Translations under genes and position numbers: made by a program
Assembly: GCA_049322715.1 (NCBI GenBank)
Contig: JBMOQP010000028.1
Coordinates: 1-64,000 of the forward strand
Length of the DNA stretch: 64,000 nt
Direction of reading: 5' to 3'
DNA from: Thiofaba sp049322715
GTDB taxonomy: Bacteria; Pseudomonadota; Gammaproteobacteria; Halothiobacillales; Halothiobacillaceae
Notes under the pieces: model-generated
What the model saw: only the letters and a program-made list of their open reading frames with translations
Told to the model about the DNA's origin: nothing
Database searches by the model: none
Shown: in pieces, positions 54,773 through 64,000 of the stretch
How positions within the stretch are numbered: position 1 is the first letter of the stretch
Layout of the letters: every line of letters begins with the position of its first letter

Positions 54773-56107
54773 ATGTCGGCCAGTAGCGTCCAGAAGCCCA
54801 AGGCATTGATCGTCGATCCCGGCGGCACTTCGCGCACCATGCTGCGGCGGATGGTGGAGGAGGCGGGGCTCGAGGCCAGGATGGCCACCTCCGGGGAGGA
54901 GGCGCTGGCGTTTGCGCGCGGCGAGGCCATCGACATCGGCCTGCTGGGGTATCGCCTTCCCGACATGACCGGCCTGCAACTGGCCCAGGCCCTCCGCCCC
55001 CATGTCGCCAAGGGAGCGCCGCTGCTGCTGGTGACCTCCGATGACAACCATGAGCGGGTGCAGGAGGCCTTCCGCGCGGGCATCACGGACGTGTTCCAGC
55101 GCGCCCGGCTCGGCGACCTGCTGGCCTACCTGCAGGACTTCCTCGGTCGGATGTACTGCCATGACCTGGCGGGAGAACGCATCCTGCTGGTCGAGGATTC
55201 GCGCACCTTCGTGCACATGGTGACCGACATGCTGCATCGTTGCGGCATGGAGGTGGACAGCGTCGGGTCGGTGGCGGAGGCGCGCCGGCTGTTCGCCGAG
55301 CGCTCCTATCACATGGTGATCACCGACCTCGTGCTCGAGGGCGGGGAGAGCGGCCTGTCCCTGGTGCGCCACCTGCGTCAACATGGCCAGGGCTACATGA
55401 AGCTGCCGATCCTGGTCATGACCTCCTTCGACGACCCGACACGCAAGACCGAACTGTTCCGCGCGGGGGTGAACGATTATGCCCCCAAGCCGCTGGTCGA
55501 GGCCGAGTTCATGGCCCGCGTGCGCAACCTCCTCATCGCGCGGCAGCTGTTCGAGCGGGTCGAGGAGCAGGAGTGGCGCATGCGCCAGCTCGCCACCACC
55601 GACCAGCTCACCGGCCTTGGCAACCGGCACCTCTTTTTCGAGCTCGCCGCGCGCTATCTCGCCCGTGCCGAGCGCGAGGGGCGGGCCATGTGCATGCTGA
55701 TCGCGGACGTCGATCACTTCAAGCAGGTCAACGACCAGCACGGCCATGCCACCGGAGACAAGGTATTGCGCGCGGTGGGGGATGTGCTGCGTGAATCCTC
55801 GCGCAAGGGGGACCTGGTGGCCCGCTTCGGCGGCGAGGAGTTCGTCTTCCTCATGCCCAACTGCAGCGCGGAGGACGCGCTCGCCAAGGCCGAGAAGATT
55901 CGCAGGGACTGCGAGCATCTGGACGCCGGCGGTGTGCGCCTGACGATCAGCATCGGCGTGGCTTGTTTTGATCCGGGGGATCCGGAGTCGCTGGACAGCC
56001 TGTTCGGTCGCGCCGACAAGGCGCTGTATGACGCCAAGCGCCTGGGGCGGAACCGGGTGGTCATGCGCGCCCGACGAATCGAGGAATCAGTGAATGAGCA
56101 AGCATGA
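54773..56107 (+). CDS. Two-receiver diguanylate cyclase
   Basis: In this 444-residue regulator the first receiver (about 5-120) is degenerate: the phosphoacceptor position reads LLGYRLPDM, with Gly instead of Asp, and the conserved Lys is missing. The second receiver (about 135-255) is intact (VEDS, VITDLVLEG, YAPKPL). The GGDEF domain (about 275-440) has GGEEF and an upstream RxxD (RKGD) that can serve as the c-di-GMP inhibitory site, so it is predicted active. The ATG at 54773 is preferred to a TTG three codons earlier. It overlaps the next gene by 14 bp, and an AT-rich 129-bp promoter region precedes it. Confidence 0.93.
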   Translation: MSASSVQKPKALIVDPGGTSRTMLRRMVEEAGLEARMATSGEEALAFARGEAIDIGLLGYRLPDMTGLQLAQALRPHVAKGAPLLLVTSDDNHERVQEAFRAGITDVFQRARLGDLLAYLQDFLGRMYCHDLAGERILLVEDSRTFVHMVTDMLHRCGMEVDSVGSVAEARRLFAERSYHMVITDLVLEGGESGLSLVRHLRQHGQGYMKLPILVMTSFDDPTRKTELFRAGVNDYAPKPLVEAEFMARVRNLLIARQLFERVEEQEWRMRQLATTDQLTGLGNRHLFFELAARYLARAEREGRAMCMLIADVDHFKQVNDQHGHATGDKVLRAVGDVLRESSRKGDLVARFGGEEFVFLMPNCSAEDALAKAEKIRRDCEHLDAGGVRLTISIGVACFDPGDPESLDSLFGRADKALYDAKRLGRNRVVMRARRIEESVNEQA

Positions 56108-57473
56108 TGTCGTGGCCCAGGATTCCAAGGGGCCGCAGTCCGGCCCGGAAGCCGGCGGAGAGCGCCTGGCCCTGATTGTCACCGCGGACATCCAGGTGCG
56201 AGACAGGCTGGAGCGCATCTGCCAGCAGGCTGGTCTGCAGCCCATCGATTGCGCCACGGAGCGCGAGGCGGTGGCCCTGGCGCGCGAGCATCGCATCGAC
56301 GTCTGCTGCCTGGCCTTCGCGGCCGACGATCCCTCCCTGGCGTCGCTGGTGGGAGGGTTGCGCGTCGAGCTGCCCGAGGGGGCGCCTCTCCTGCTGCTGA
56401 CTTCCACCGGCGACGCGACCGAGCACGAGGCCCTGTTCACTCTGGGCATCACCGAGGTCATCCCGTCCTCGCAGCCGGACAAGCTGCTCGCCTATCTCCT
56501 CACCCGTGATGCCGAGCGCCGCGATCCGCGCGGCCAGCATATCTACGGCAAGCGCATCCTGGTGGTGGAGGATTCGCGCACCGCGGCCCACGTCATCACC
56601 CGCATGTTGATGGCGCACGGGCTGCTGGTGGACTGGGTGAAGCGTGCCGAGGATGCCCTTGAGCGCGTGCGTGTCCAGCGCTATGACCTGCTCATCACTG
56701 ATCTCGTGCTCGAGGGGGAGATGAGCGGCATGGCCCTGGTCGGCCAGCTGCGCCAGGCCGGTTTCGAGGATTTCAGCCTGCCCATCCTGGCGATGACCGG
56801 CTTCGACGACGCTGCGCGCAGGCGCGAACTGTTCCGCCTGGGAGTGAACGACTATGTCACCAAGCCGGTCGTGGAGGAGGAGCTGCTGGTGCGCGCCCGC
56901 AACCTCATCATTGCCACCGGCCTCGCGGCGCGGGTCGAGGCCCAGCGTGCCCGCCTGAACCTGCTCGAGGTGACCGATCCGCTGACCGGCCTGCACAATC
57001 GGCGCATGCTGTTCTCGCTCGGCGCCAGGTACCTTGCCATGGCGCGTCGCGGCGGCGGGGCGTTCAGCCTGCTCCTGCTGGACCTCGACCGGGTGGGCGA
57101 CATCAACATCCAGTACGGCCACGAGGCGGGCGACGAGGTGCTGCGCTCGGCGGCGGCCACCCTGCTCAAGGGGGTGCGGGAGAGTGACCTCGTGACCCGC
57201 GTCGGCGATACCCGCTTCGCGCTGGCCCTGCCGCACTGCACTGTCGGCGATGCGCTGCAGGTGAGCGAGCGCTTCCGCGAGGCCATCGAGGGCCTGTGGC
57301 CGTTCGGCATGCGGATCACCGCGAGCGTCGGCGTGGCCACCTTCAGCCCGGATATCGACACGGACTTCGATGCGTTTCTGGCCCGCGCCTGCCGGGCGGT
57401 CGATCAGGCGCGGACGGAAGGGCGCAATCGCGTGGTGCTAGCCGGCGGCCCGCCCCGGCCCGTCGCCGCCTGA
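56094..57473 (+). CDS. Two-receiver protein with degenerate GGDEF domain
   Basis: This 459-residue paralogue of the preceding gene has the same domain order. The first receiver is again unlike an active one (VTADIQVRDRL, CCLAFAADDP). The second keeps VEDS, LLITDLVLEG and YVTKPV. In the GGDEF domain the signature is VGDTRF instead of GG(D/E)EF, while DLDRVGDIN is kept, so cyclase activity is improbable. It may act as a partner or sensor of c-di-GMP signalling with its neighbour. The start is within the end of the previous gene. Confidence 0.92.
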   Translation: MSKHDVVAQDSKGPQSGPEAGGERLALIVTADIQVRDRLERICQQAGLQPIDCATEREAVALAREHRIDVCCLAFAADDPSLASLVGGLRVELPEGAPLLLLTSTGDATEHEALFTLGITEVIPSSQPDKLLAYLLTRDAERRDPRGQHIYGKRILVVEDSRTAAHVITRMLMAHGLLVDWVKRAEDALERVRVQRYDLLITDLVLEGEMSGMALVGQLRQAGFEDFSLPILAMTGFDDAARRRELFRLGVNDYVTKPVVEEELLVRARNLIIATGLAARVEAQRARLNLLEVTDPLTGLHNRRMLFSLGARYLAMARRGGGAFSLLLLDLDRVGDINIQYGHEAGDEVLRSAAATLLKGVRESDLVTRVGDTRFALALPHCTVGDALQVSERFREAIEGLWPFGMRITASVGVATFSPDIDTDFDAFLARACRAVDQARTEGRNRVVLAGGPPRPVAA

Positions 57474-57494
57474 AAAGACCATCTTTCCGGGGGC

Positions 57495-57548
57495 TTGACC
57501 TGCGGGGGCTCGTCCTTATGATTGGCACTCGCCTGCATCGAGTGCTAA
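57495..57548 (+). promoter_or_regulatory. groESL promoter with CIRCE operator
   Basis: TTGACC (57495-57500) and TATGAT (57517-57522) are 16 bp apart, a good sigma70 promoter. TTGGCACTC-N9-GAGTGCTAA (57522-57548) is a near-perfect CIRCE element, the binding site of HrcA, placed over the transcription start. GroESL should thus be repressed by HrcA and released on heat stress. Confidence 0.92.
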
Positions 57549-57603
57549 CAACGGCCCTCGATGCTCAACCACCAACTCAACGTATGCCAAGAGAGTGTGA
57601 ACC

Positions 57604-57891
57604 ATGAAGATCCGTCCTTTGCATGATCGTGTCCTGATCAAGCGTGTCGAGGAAGAGCTCACCACCGCCAGCGGCATCGTCCTGCCGGGCAGCGCGGCGG
57701 AGAAGCCGAACCGTGGCGAAGTCATTGCCGCCGGTCCTGGCAAGAGCAACGACAAGGGCGAGCTTCGTCCGATCGGCGTGAAGGTCGGTGACCAGGTGCT
57801 GTTCGGCCAGTATGCCGGCACCAAGGTCAAGGTCGACGGCGAAGAGCTGCTGATGATGAGCGAGGACGACATCCTCGCCGTCATCGAATAA
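57604..57891 (+). CDS. groES: Co-chaperonin GroES
   Basis: The 95-residue lid subunit of the chaperonin starts MKIRPLHDRVLIKRVEEELTTASGIVLPGSAAEKPNRGEVIAAG, with a mobile loop around residues 17-32. It ends with GEELLMMSEDDILAVIE. It forms heptamers that cap GroEL. It lies 47 bp upstream of groEL in the CIRCE-controlled operon. Confidence 0.99.
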   Translation: MKIRPLHDRVLIKRVEEELTTASGIVLPGSAAEKPNRGEVIAAGPGKSNDKGELRPIGVKVGDQVLFGQYAGTKVKVDGEELLMMSEDDILAVIE

Positions 57892-57938
57892 GTCATTCCG
57901 CCATCAATACGCAATAGACATTTAAGGAGTCCTATCCC

Positions 57939-59570
<1,632 letters not shown>

Positions 59571-59598
59571 TCATCCCGGACGTCCCGTCCTTATCAGA

Positions 59599-59623
59599 GC
59601 CCCGCCCCGTGCGGGGCTTTTTT
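59599..59623 (+). terminator. Rho-independent terminator of groESL
   Basis: GCCCCGC/GCGGGGC forms a 7-bp stem with a 5-base loop, followed by six T residues, 29 bp after the groEL stop. Confidence 0.93.
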
Positions 59624-59728
59624 GTGCCGGATTCCGGCGGACGAGGGCCGCAGCATGGGATCCCTTCCTCTTTGCTCCATCAGGACGGCTTATGGTCAAA
59701 TGAACTCATCAATCATGGGGTTGCGAGC

Positions 59729-60031
59729 ATGGTGCGAAGCCTTCTTTTTCTGGTTACCCTGTTGCCGCTTGCCACGTTGGCGGAAGGTGACATCCCCTCG
59801 GGCAAGGCGCTCTACAAGGCGCATTGCGCCCTGTGCCACGGTGCCCAGGGGCATGGGGTGCCGCCGATGTTTCCCGGTCTCGTTTCCAAGCCTGTGGATG
59901 CCTATGCCGCGATGCTGCGTAACTATCGTGAAGGGCATGGACACAAGGTGATGGTGGAGATGGCCCGGAGCCTGAACGAGCAGCAGCTTGGCGATCTGCT
60001 GGCCTTCATCGCCACCCTGCCGGGGAAGTAG
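59729..60031 (+). CDS. Periplasmic class I cytochrome c
   Basis: This 100-residue protein has a signal peptide (VRSLLFLVTLLPLATLA) and a single haem-binding motif CALCHG near residue 33. A Met-containing segment (VMVEMARSLNEQQLGDLLAFIATL) may supply the axial ligand. It resembles small cytochromes c5/c553, which shuttle electrons in the periplasm. It stands alone between the groEL terminator and rpe. Confidence 0.9.
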   Translation: MVRSLLFLVTLLPLATLAEGDIPSGKALYKAHCALCHGAQGHGVPPMFPGLVSKPVDAYAAMLRNYREGHGHKVMVEMARSLNEQQLGDLLAFIATLPGK

Positions 60032-60170
60032 TGGGCGGCGGAAGCCGCGCGGCCCGTACTGATCACCGGCCACTGACCGCTAGCCACTCTTCCCTCACGT
60101 GCCCAAGGTGAATTCGGGGGGCGGTTGGGGTACATTTGGCCGATCTTTTGACCATTTCCGGAGTCCTCCC

Positions 60171-60863
60171 ATGTCGAAGTTCCTCATCGCCCCGTCCATC
60201 CTCTCCGCCAACTTCGCCAAGCTTGGCGAGGAAGTGGACAACGTGCTGGCCGCCGGCGCCGACATCGTCCACTTCGACGTGATGGACAACCACTACGTGC
60301 CGAACCTGACCATCGGCCCGCTGGTGTGCGAGGCCCTGCGCAAGCACGGCGTGACCGCGCCGATCGACGTGCACCTGATGGTCAAGCCGGTGGACCGCAT
60401 CATCCCGGACTTCGCCAAGGCCGGCGCCACCTACATCACCTTCCACCCGGAGGCCTCCGAGCACATCGACCGCACCATCGGCCTGATCAAGGATTCCGGC
60501 TGCAAGGCGGGCCTCGTGTTCAACCCGGCCACCCCGCTGGACGTGCTGGAGTACACCCTGCCGAAGCTGGACATGGTCCTGCTGATGTCGGTCAACCCGG
60601 GCTTCGGTGGCCAGAAGTTCATCCCCTACGTGCTGGACAAGGCCCGCAAGGTACGCGCCATGATCGACGCGGGCGGCCATGACTGCCGCCTGGAGATCGA
60701 CGGCGGCGTGGGCCCGGCCAACATCCGCGAGGTGGCCGAGGCCGGCGTGGATACCTTCGTCGCCGGCTCCGCGATCTTCGGCGCCGCCAAGGACGGCGAT
60801 GCGCACCGCTACGACTCCGTGATCAAGGCCATGCGCGACGAGCTGGCCAAGGTCGGCGGCTGA
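60171..60863 (+). CDS. rpe: Ribulose-phosphate 3-epimerase
   Basis: The 230-residue TIM-barrel enzyme interconverts ribulose 5-phosphate and xylulose 5-phosphate. The metal ligands lie in IAPSILSANFAKL, HFDVMDNHYVPN, DVHLMV and LEIDGGVG; MSVNPGFGGQKF is also diagnostic. GGAG lies nine bases before the ATG. It is the first gene of the rpe-gph-trpE-trpG cluster, as in pseudomonads. Confidence 0.97.
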   Translation: MSKFLIAPSILSANFAKLGEEVDNVLAAGADIVHFDVMDNHYVPNLTIGPLVCEALRKHGVTAPIDVHLMVKPVDRIIPDFAKAGATYITFHPEASEHIDRTIGLIKDSGCKAGLVFNPATPLDVLEYTLPKLDMVLLMSVNPGFGGQKFIPYVLDKARKVRAMIDAGGHDCRLEIDGGVGPANIREVAEAGVDTFVAGSAIFGAAKDGDAHRYDSVIKAMRDELAKVGG

Positions 60864-60868
60864 TCGTC

Positions 60869-61546
60869 ATGAAGACCTTTGCCCCGAAGATGGTGCTGTT
60901 CGACCTGGACGGCACCCTGATCGACAGCGTGCCCGATCTCGCCTACTGCGTGGACGAGATGATGAAGCTCCTCGACATGCCCCTGCGCGGCGAGGCTGCC
61001 GTGCGCAACTGGGTCGGCAACGGCGTCGAGCGCTTGGTCGAGCGTGCGTTGACCAACGACCTGAACGGCAAGCCCGACGCGGTCCTGTTCGCTCGGGCCA
61101 TGCCGATCTTCAATCAGCTGTACCTCGACAACACCTCCGGCCGCTCCTTCCTCTTCCCGGGGGTCAAGGAAGGGCTGGAGTATGTCAAGTCTCTGGGCCT
61201 GCGCATGGGCTGCGTGACCAACAAGGCCGAGCGCTTCACCGTGCCGCTGCTGAAGGACCTCGGTGTCTTCGACGCGTTCGAGACGGTGATCTCCGGCGAC
61301 ACCCTGCCGGTCAAGAAGCCGGATCCGGGCCCGCTGTTCTACGCCGCCGGCTGGTTCCACTGCGCCCCGTTTGATGCGCTGATGGTCGGCGACTCGATCT
61401 CCGACGTGAAGGCCGCGCGTGCCGCTGGCTTCGACATCGTGTGCATGAGCTACGGCTACAACCATGGCGAGGACATCCGCAACTACCATCCGGATGCGGT
61501 GATCGACTCCATGGTCGAGCTGAAGGAACTGGTGAAAGCCAGATGA
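60869..61546 (+). CDS. gph: Phosphoglycolate phosphatase
   Basis: In this 225-residue HAD-family phosphatase motif I is VLFDLDGTLIDSVPDLA, motif II GCVTNKA, the Lys is in PVKKPDPGPL and motif IV is VGDSISDVKAARAAG. It removes phosphoglycolate formed in DNA repair. It starts five bases after rpe. Confidence 0.95.
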   Translation: MKTFAPKMVLFDLDGTLIDSVPDLAYCVDEMMKLLDMPLRGEAAVRNWVGNGVERLVERALTNDLNGKPDAVLFARAMPIFNQLYLDNTSGRSFLFPGVKEGLEYVKSLGLRMGCVTNKAERFTVPLLKDLGVFDAFETVISGDTLPVKKPDPGPLFYAAGWFHCAPFDALMVGDSISDVKAARAAGFDIVCMSYGYNHGEDIRNYHPDAVIDSMVELKELVKAR

Positions 61547-61634
61547 AACGTTTCCGGGAGACCTGGCGGGGGACGCGATGGCGCGGCGAATGAGCTGCCT
61601 TTCCTGCATCCGCTTGTTTTCCTGAGATTCCGTC

Positions 61635-63119
61635 ATGCGTCCTGAACAGTTCGAACAATTCTGCCGCGAGGGCTACAACCGCATCCCCGTGGTGCGCGAA
61701 ATCCTCGCCGATCTCGACACCCCCCTCTCCACCTACCTCAAGCTCGCGGACGCCCCGTACAGCTACCTGTTCGAGTCCGTGCAGGGCGGCGAGAAGTGGG
61801 GGCGCTACTCCATCATCGGCCTCCCGGCACGCACCGTGCTCAAGGTGCATGGTCATGCCGTGACCGTGGAGGAGGATGGCGAGGTGGTCGAGACGGCCAC
61901 GGTGCGTGATCCGCTGGCCTTCGTCGAAGCCTTCCAGCAGCGTTTCCGCGTGCCCGAGTTGTCCGGCCTGCCGCGCTTCGCCGGGGGGCTGGTCGGCTAT
62001 TTCGGCTACGACACCATCCGTTACATCGAACCGCGCCTGGCGGGGGTCGAGAAGCCGGATCCGATCGGCGCGCCGGACATCCTGTTCATGCTGTCCGACG
62101 AGCTGGTGGTGTTCGACAACCTGCGCGGGCGCATGCAGCTGATCGTGCACGCGCTGCCGGAGGGGCTGGAGGCGGCCGAGGCGCGCCTGGATGCGCTCGA
62201 GGCCCGTCTGCGCGAGCCTCTTGCCCATCCTCGCCTGGCCCACGCCCCGCGCCAGGTGGGCGAGGCCGACTTCGTCTCCGGTTTCACCGAGGACGGTTTC
62301 AAGCAGGCGGTGCTCAAGGCCAAGGAGTACATCGCCGCCGGGGATGTGATGCAGGTGGTACTCTCGCAGCGACTGACCATCCCGTTCAGCGCGCGACCGC
62401 TCGACCTGTACCGCGCCCTGCGCGGCCTCAACCCCTCGCCCTACATGTTCCACCTCAACCTCGGGGACATGGCGGTGGTCGGCTCATCGCCCGAGATCCT
62501 CGTGCGCCTCGAGCATGACGAGGTCACCGTGCGCCCGATCGCGGGCACCCGCCGCCGCGGGCGCACCGAGGCGGAGGATCAGGCGCTCGAGGCCGAGCTG
62601 CTGGCCGATCCGAAGGAACGCGCCGAGCACCTCATGCTGATCGACCTTGGCCGCAACGACATCGGCCGCGTGTGCGAGACCGGCAGCGTGCGCCTGACCG
62701 AGAAGATGGTGATCGAGCGTTACTCGCACGTGATGCACATCGTCTCCAACGTCACCGGCAGGCTGCGCGCCGGCCTGTCCTCGATGGACGTGCTGCGCGC
62801 CACCTTCCCGGCTGGCACTGTGTCTGGCGCGCCCAAGGTGCGGGCGATGGAGATCATCGACGAACTGGAGCCGGTCAAGCGCGGCGTCTACGCGGGCTCG
62901 GTCGGCTACCTCGGCTGGAACGGGGCGATGGACACCGCCATCGCCATCCGCACGGCGGTGATCAAGGACGGCGAGCTGCACATCCAGGCCGGCGCCGGGG
63001 TGGTCTACGACTCCCTCCCCGAGCTGGAATGGAAGGAGACCATGAACAAGGGGCGCGCGATCTTCCGCGCGGTCGCACTGGCCGAGGCGGGGCTGGATCA
63101 GATGAAGGTGGAGGCGTGA
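61635..63119 (+). CDS. trpE: Anthranilate synthase component I
   Basis: The 494-residue enzyme turns chorismate and ammonia into anthranilate, the first step towards tryptophan. The chorismate-binding domain includes IAAGDVMQVVLSQRL, PIAGTRRRGRTEAED, ERAEHLMLIDLGRND and FPAGTVSGAPKVRAMEIIDELE. The N-terminal region with LKLADAPYSYLFESVQGGEKWGRYSIIG holds the Trp-feedback site. It follows gph across 88 bp; no leader peptide was recognised. Confidence 0.97.
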   Translation: MRPEQFEQFCREGYNRIPVVREILADLDTPLSTYLKLADAPYSYLFESVQGGEKWGRYSIIGLPARTVLKVHGHAVTVEEDGEVVETATVRDPLAFVEAFQQRFRVPELSGLPRFAGGLVGYFGYDTIRYIEPRLAGVEKPDPIGAPDILFMLSDELVVFDNLRGRMQLIVHALPEGLEAAEARLDALEARLREPLAHPRLAHAPRQVGEADFVSGFTEDGFKQAVLKAKEYIAAGDVMQVVLSQRLTIPFSARPLDLYRALRGLNPSPYMFHLNLGDMAVVGSSPEILVRLEHDEVTVRPIAGTRRRGRTEAEDQALEAELLADPKERAEHLMLIDLGRNDIGRVCETGSVRLTEKMVIERYSHVMHIVSNVTGRLRAGLSSMDVLRATFPAGTVSGAPKVRAMEIIDELEPVKRGVYAGSVGYLGWNGAMDTAIAIRTAVIKDGELHIQAGAGVVYDSLPELEWKETMNKGRAIFRAVALAEAGLDQMKVEA

Positions 63120-63121
63120 CG

Positions 63122-63733
63122 ATGTCCAGGGTTCTGATGATCGACAACTACGATTCCTTCACCTACAACCTCGTCCAGTACCTGGGCGAGCTTGGGGCCG
63201 AGGTGGAGGTGCATCGCAACGATGCCATCACCCTGGAGGACATTGAGCGCATGGCGCCCAGCCACCTGATGATCTCTCCCGGCCCCTGCAGCCCGAGCGA
63301 GGCCGGCATCTCGGTGGCCGCGATCCGCCATTTCGCCGGCAAGCTGCCGATCTTCGGCGTGTGCCTCGGCCACCAGGCCATCGGCCAGGCCTTCGGCGGC
63401 AACATCATCCGCGCCAAGCAGATCATGCACGGCAAGACCTCGCAGGTGTTCCACGAGGGCAAGGGCGTGTTCGCCGGCCTGCCGAACCCGTTCGAGGCGA
63501 CGCGCTACCACTCGCTGGTGATCGAGCGCGAGAGCCTGCCGGACAGTCTCGAGATCACGGCCTGGACCAAGAACCCGGACGGCTCGTTCGAGGAGATCAT
63601 GGGCGTGCAGCACCGCGAATACACCATCGATGGCGTGCAGTTCCACCCCGAGTCGATCCTCACCGAGCATGGTCACGACATGCTGCGCAACTTCCTCGCC
63701 ATGCGGGGCGGGCGCCGCGCCCAGGCGGCCTGA
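63122..63733 (+). CDS. trpG: Anthranilate synthase component II (glutamine amidotransferase)
   Basis: The 203-residue class I amidotransferase supplies ammonia to TrpE. IDNYDSFTYNLVQYLGELG is at the start, SPGPCSPSEAGIS forms the oxyanion area, the nucleophile Cys is in FGVCLGHQAIG (about residue 82), and HPESILTEHG holds the His and Glu of the triad. It starts two bases after trpE. Confidence 0.97.
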   Translation: MSRVLMIDNYDSFTYNLVQYLGELGAEVEVHRNDAITLEDIERMAPSHLMISPGPCSPSEAGISVAAIRHFAGKLPIFGVCLGHQAIGQAFGGNIIRAKQIMHGKTSQVFHEGKGVFAGLPNPFEATRYHSLVIERESLPDSLEITAWTKNPDGSFEEIMGVQHREYTIDGVQFHPESILTEHGHDMLRNFLAMRGGRRAQAA

Positions 63734-64000
63734 TGCCCGCCCACCGCCCGCCGCATCCGCTGCGGGTGTCCTTTCTCGTGGCGGCGCTGGCGATGCTGGC
63801 GCCGTTCACGCTCGACACCTACCTGCCATCCTTCCCGGCGATCGCCGCCGACCTCGGCGCCGGTCCGGCGGACATGCAGCGCACGCTGAGCGACTACCTG
63901 TGGGCCTTCGGCGCGATGATGCTGGTCTACGGCCCGTTGTCCGACGCGCTCGGCCGGCGGCGCGTGGTGCTGGTGGCCCTGCTTGGCTACGCCCTGGCTT
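63733..64000 (+). CDS. Bcr/CflA-type MFS drug transporter (partial)
   Basis: The window ends after 89 codons. The beginning, FLVAALAMLAPFTLDTYLPSFPAIAADLGA, then SDYLWAFGAMMLVYGPLSDALGRRRVVLVALLGYALA, shows the first two or three membrane helices and the MFS signature between helices 2 and 3. The family exports drugs such as bicyclomycin. The start overlaps the trpG stop as TGATG. Confidence 0.9.
   Translation, partial: MPAHRPPHPLRVSFLVAALAMLAPFTLDTYLPSFPAIAADLGAGPADMQRTLSDYLWAFGAMMLVYGPLSDALGRRRVVLVALLGYALA

Overview
The window is high-GC chromosomal DNA from a gammaproteobacterium outside the enteric group. The host gene order rpiA/ilvA, zapA-6S RNA-fthC, ygfB-pepP-ubiH-ubiI, aroQ-accB-accC-prmA, groES-groEL and rpe-gph-trpE-trpG is familiar from Pseudomonas and its relatives. 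I cannot name the genus from sequence alone. The left host block (1-11,319) runs from the 3' end of an IS110-type transposase through rpiA, ilvA, an EVE-domain protein, fthC, 6S RNA, zapA and a ZapB-like gene on the minus strand. It continues through ygfB-pepP-ubiH-ubiI-potassium channel on the plus strand and ends with prmA on the minus strand.

A complete Mu-like transposable prophage occupies 11,325-48,738 (37,414 bp). It starts with TG, ends with CA, carries transposase-binding-like sites at both ends and is flanked by the 5-bp duplication CGCAC. Read from right to left it holds a LexA-type repressor with an operator cluster, ner, transposase A, transposition ATPase B, a run of small early genes including HU and gemA, and mor. 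Then come lysis genes (SAR endolysin, nested spanins), packaging and head genes of Mu type (terminase, portal, F, G, protease/scaffold, major capsid) and a long non-contractile tail module with a 1272-residue tape measure. It is therefore a siphovirus-tailed phage of the D3112/B3 sort. Several genes look like later acquisitions: a DUF1828/DUF1829 pair with its own promoter, a type IV prepilin-like protein, a convergent gene pair beside mor, an exported DUF4124 protein and an internally deleted adenine methylase.

The prophage sits between accC and prmA, which normally share an operon. The right host block (48,744-64,000) contains accC, accB, aroQ, a TlpA-like lipoprotein, a DsbD with two N-terminal domains and cutA on the minus strand. 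Then follow a tandem pair of response-regulator/GGDEF genes, CIRCE-controlled groES-groEL, a cytochrome c, rpe, gph, trpE, trpG and the start of a Bcr/CflA transporter on the plus strand.

The most unusual host signal is a set of short palindromic elements. Many have hairpin tips reading CATCC or its complement, and they lie between genes. Similar palindrome-dense DNA also lies in frame inside ygfB, ubiH and ubiI and in the 3' end of the channel gene, where it encodes extra residues. A second, Pseudomonas-like REP family occurs around and inside ilvA. The prophage interior appears free of both.
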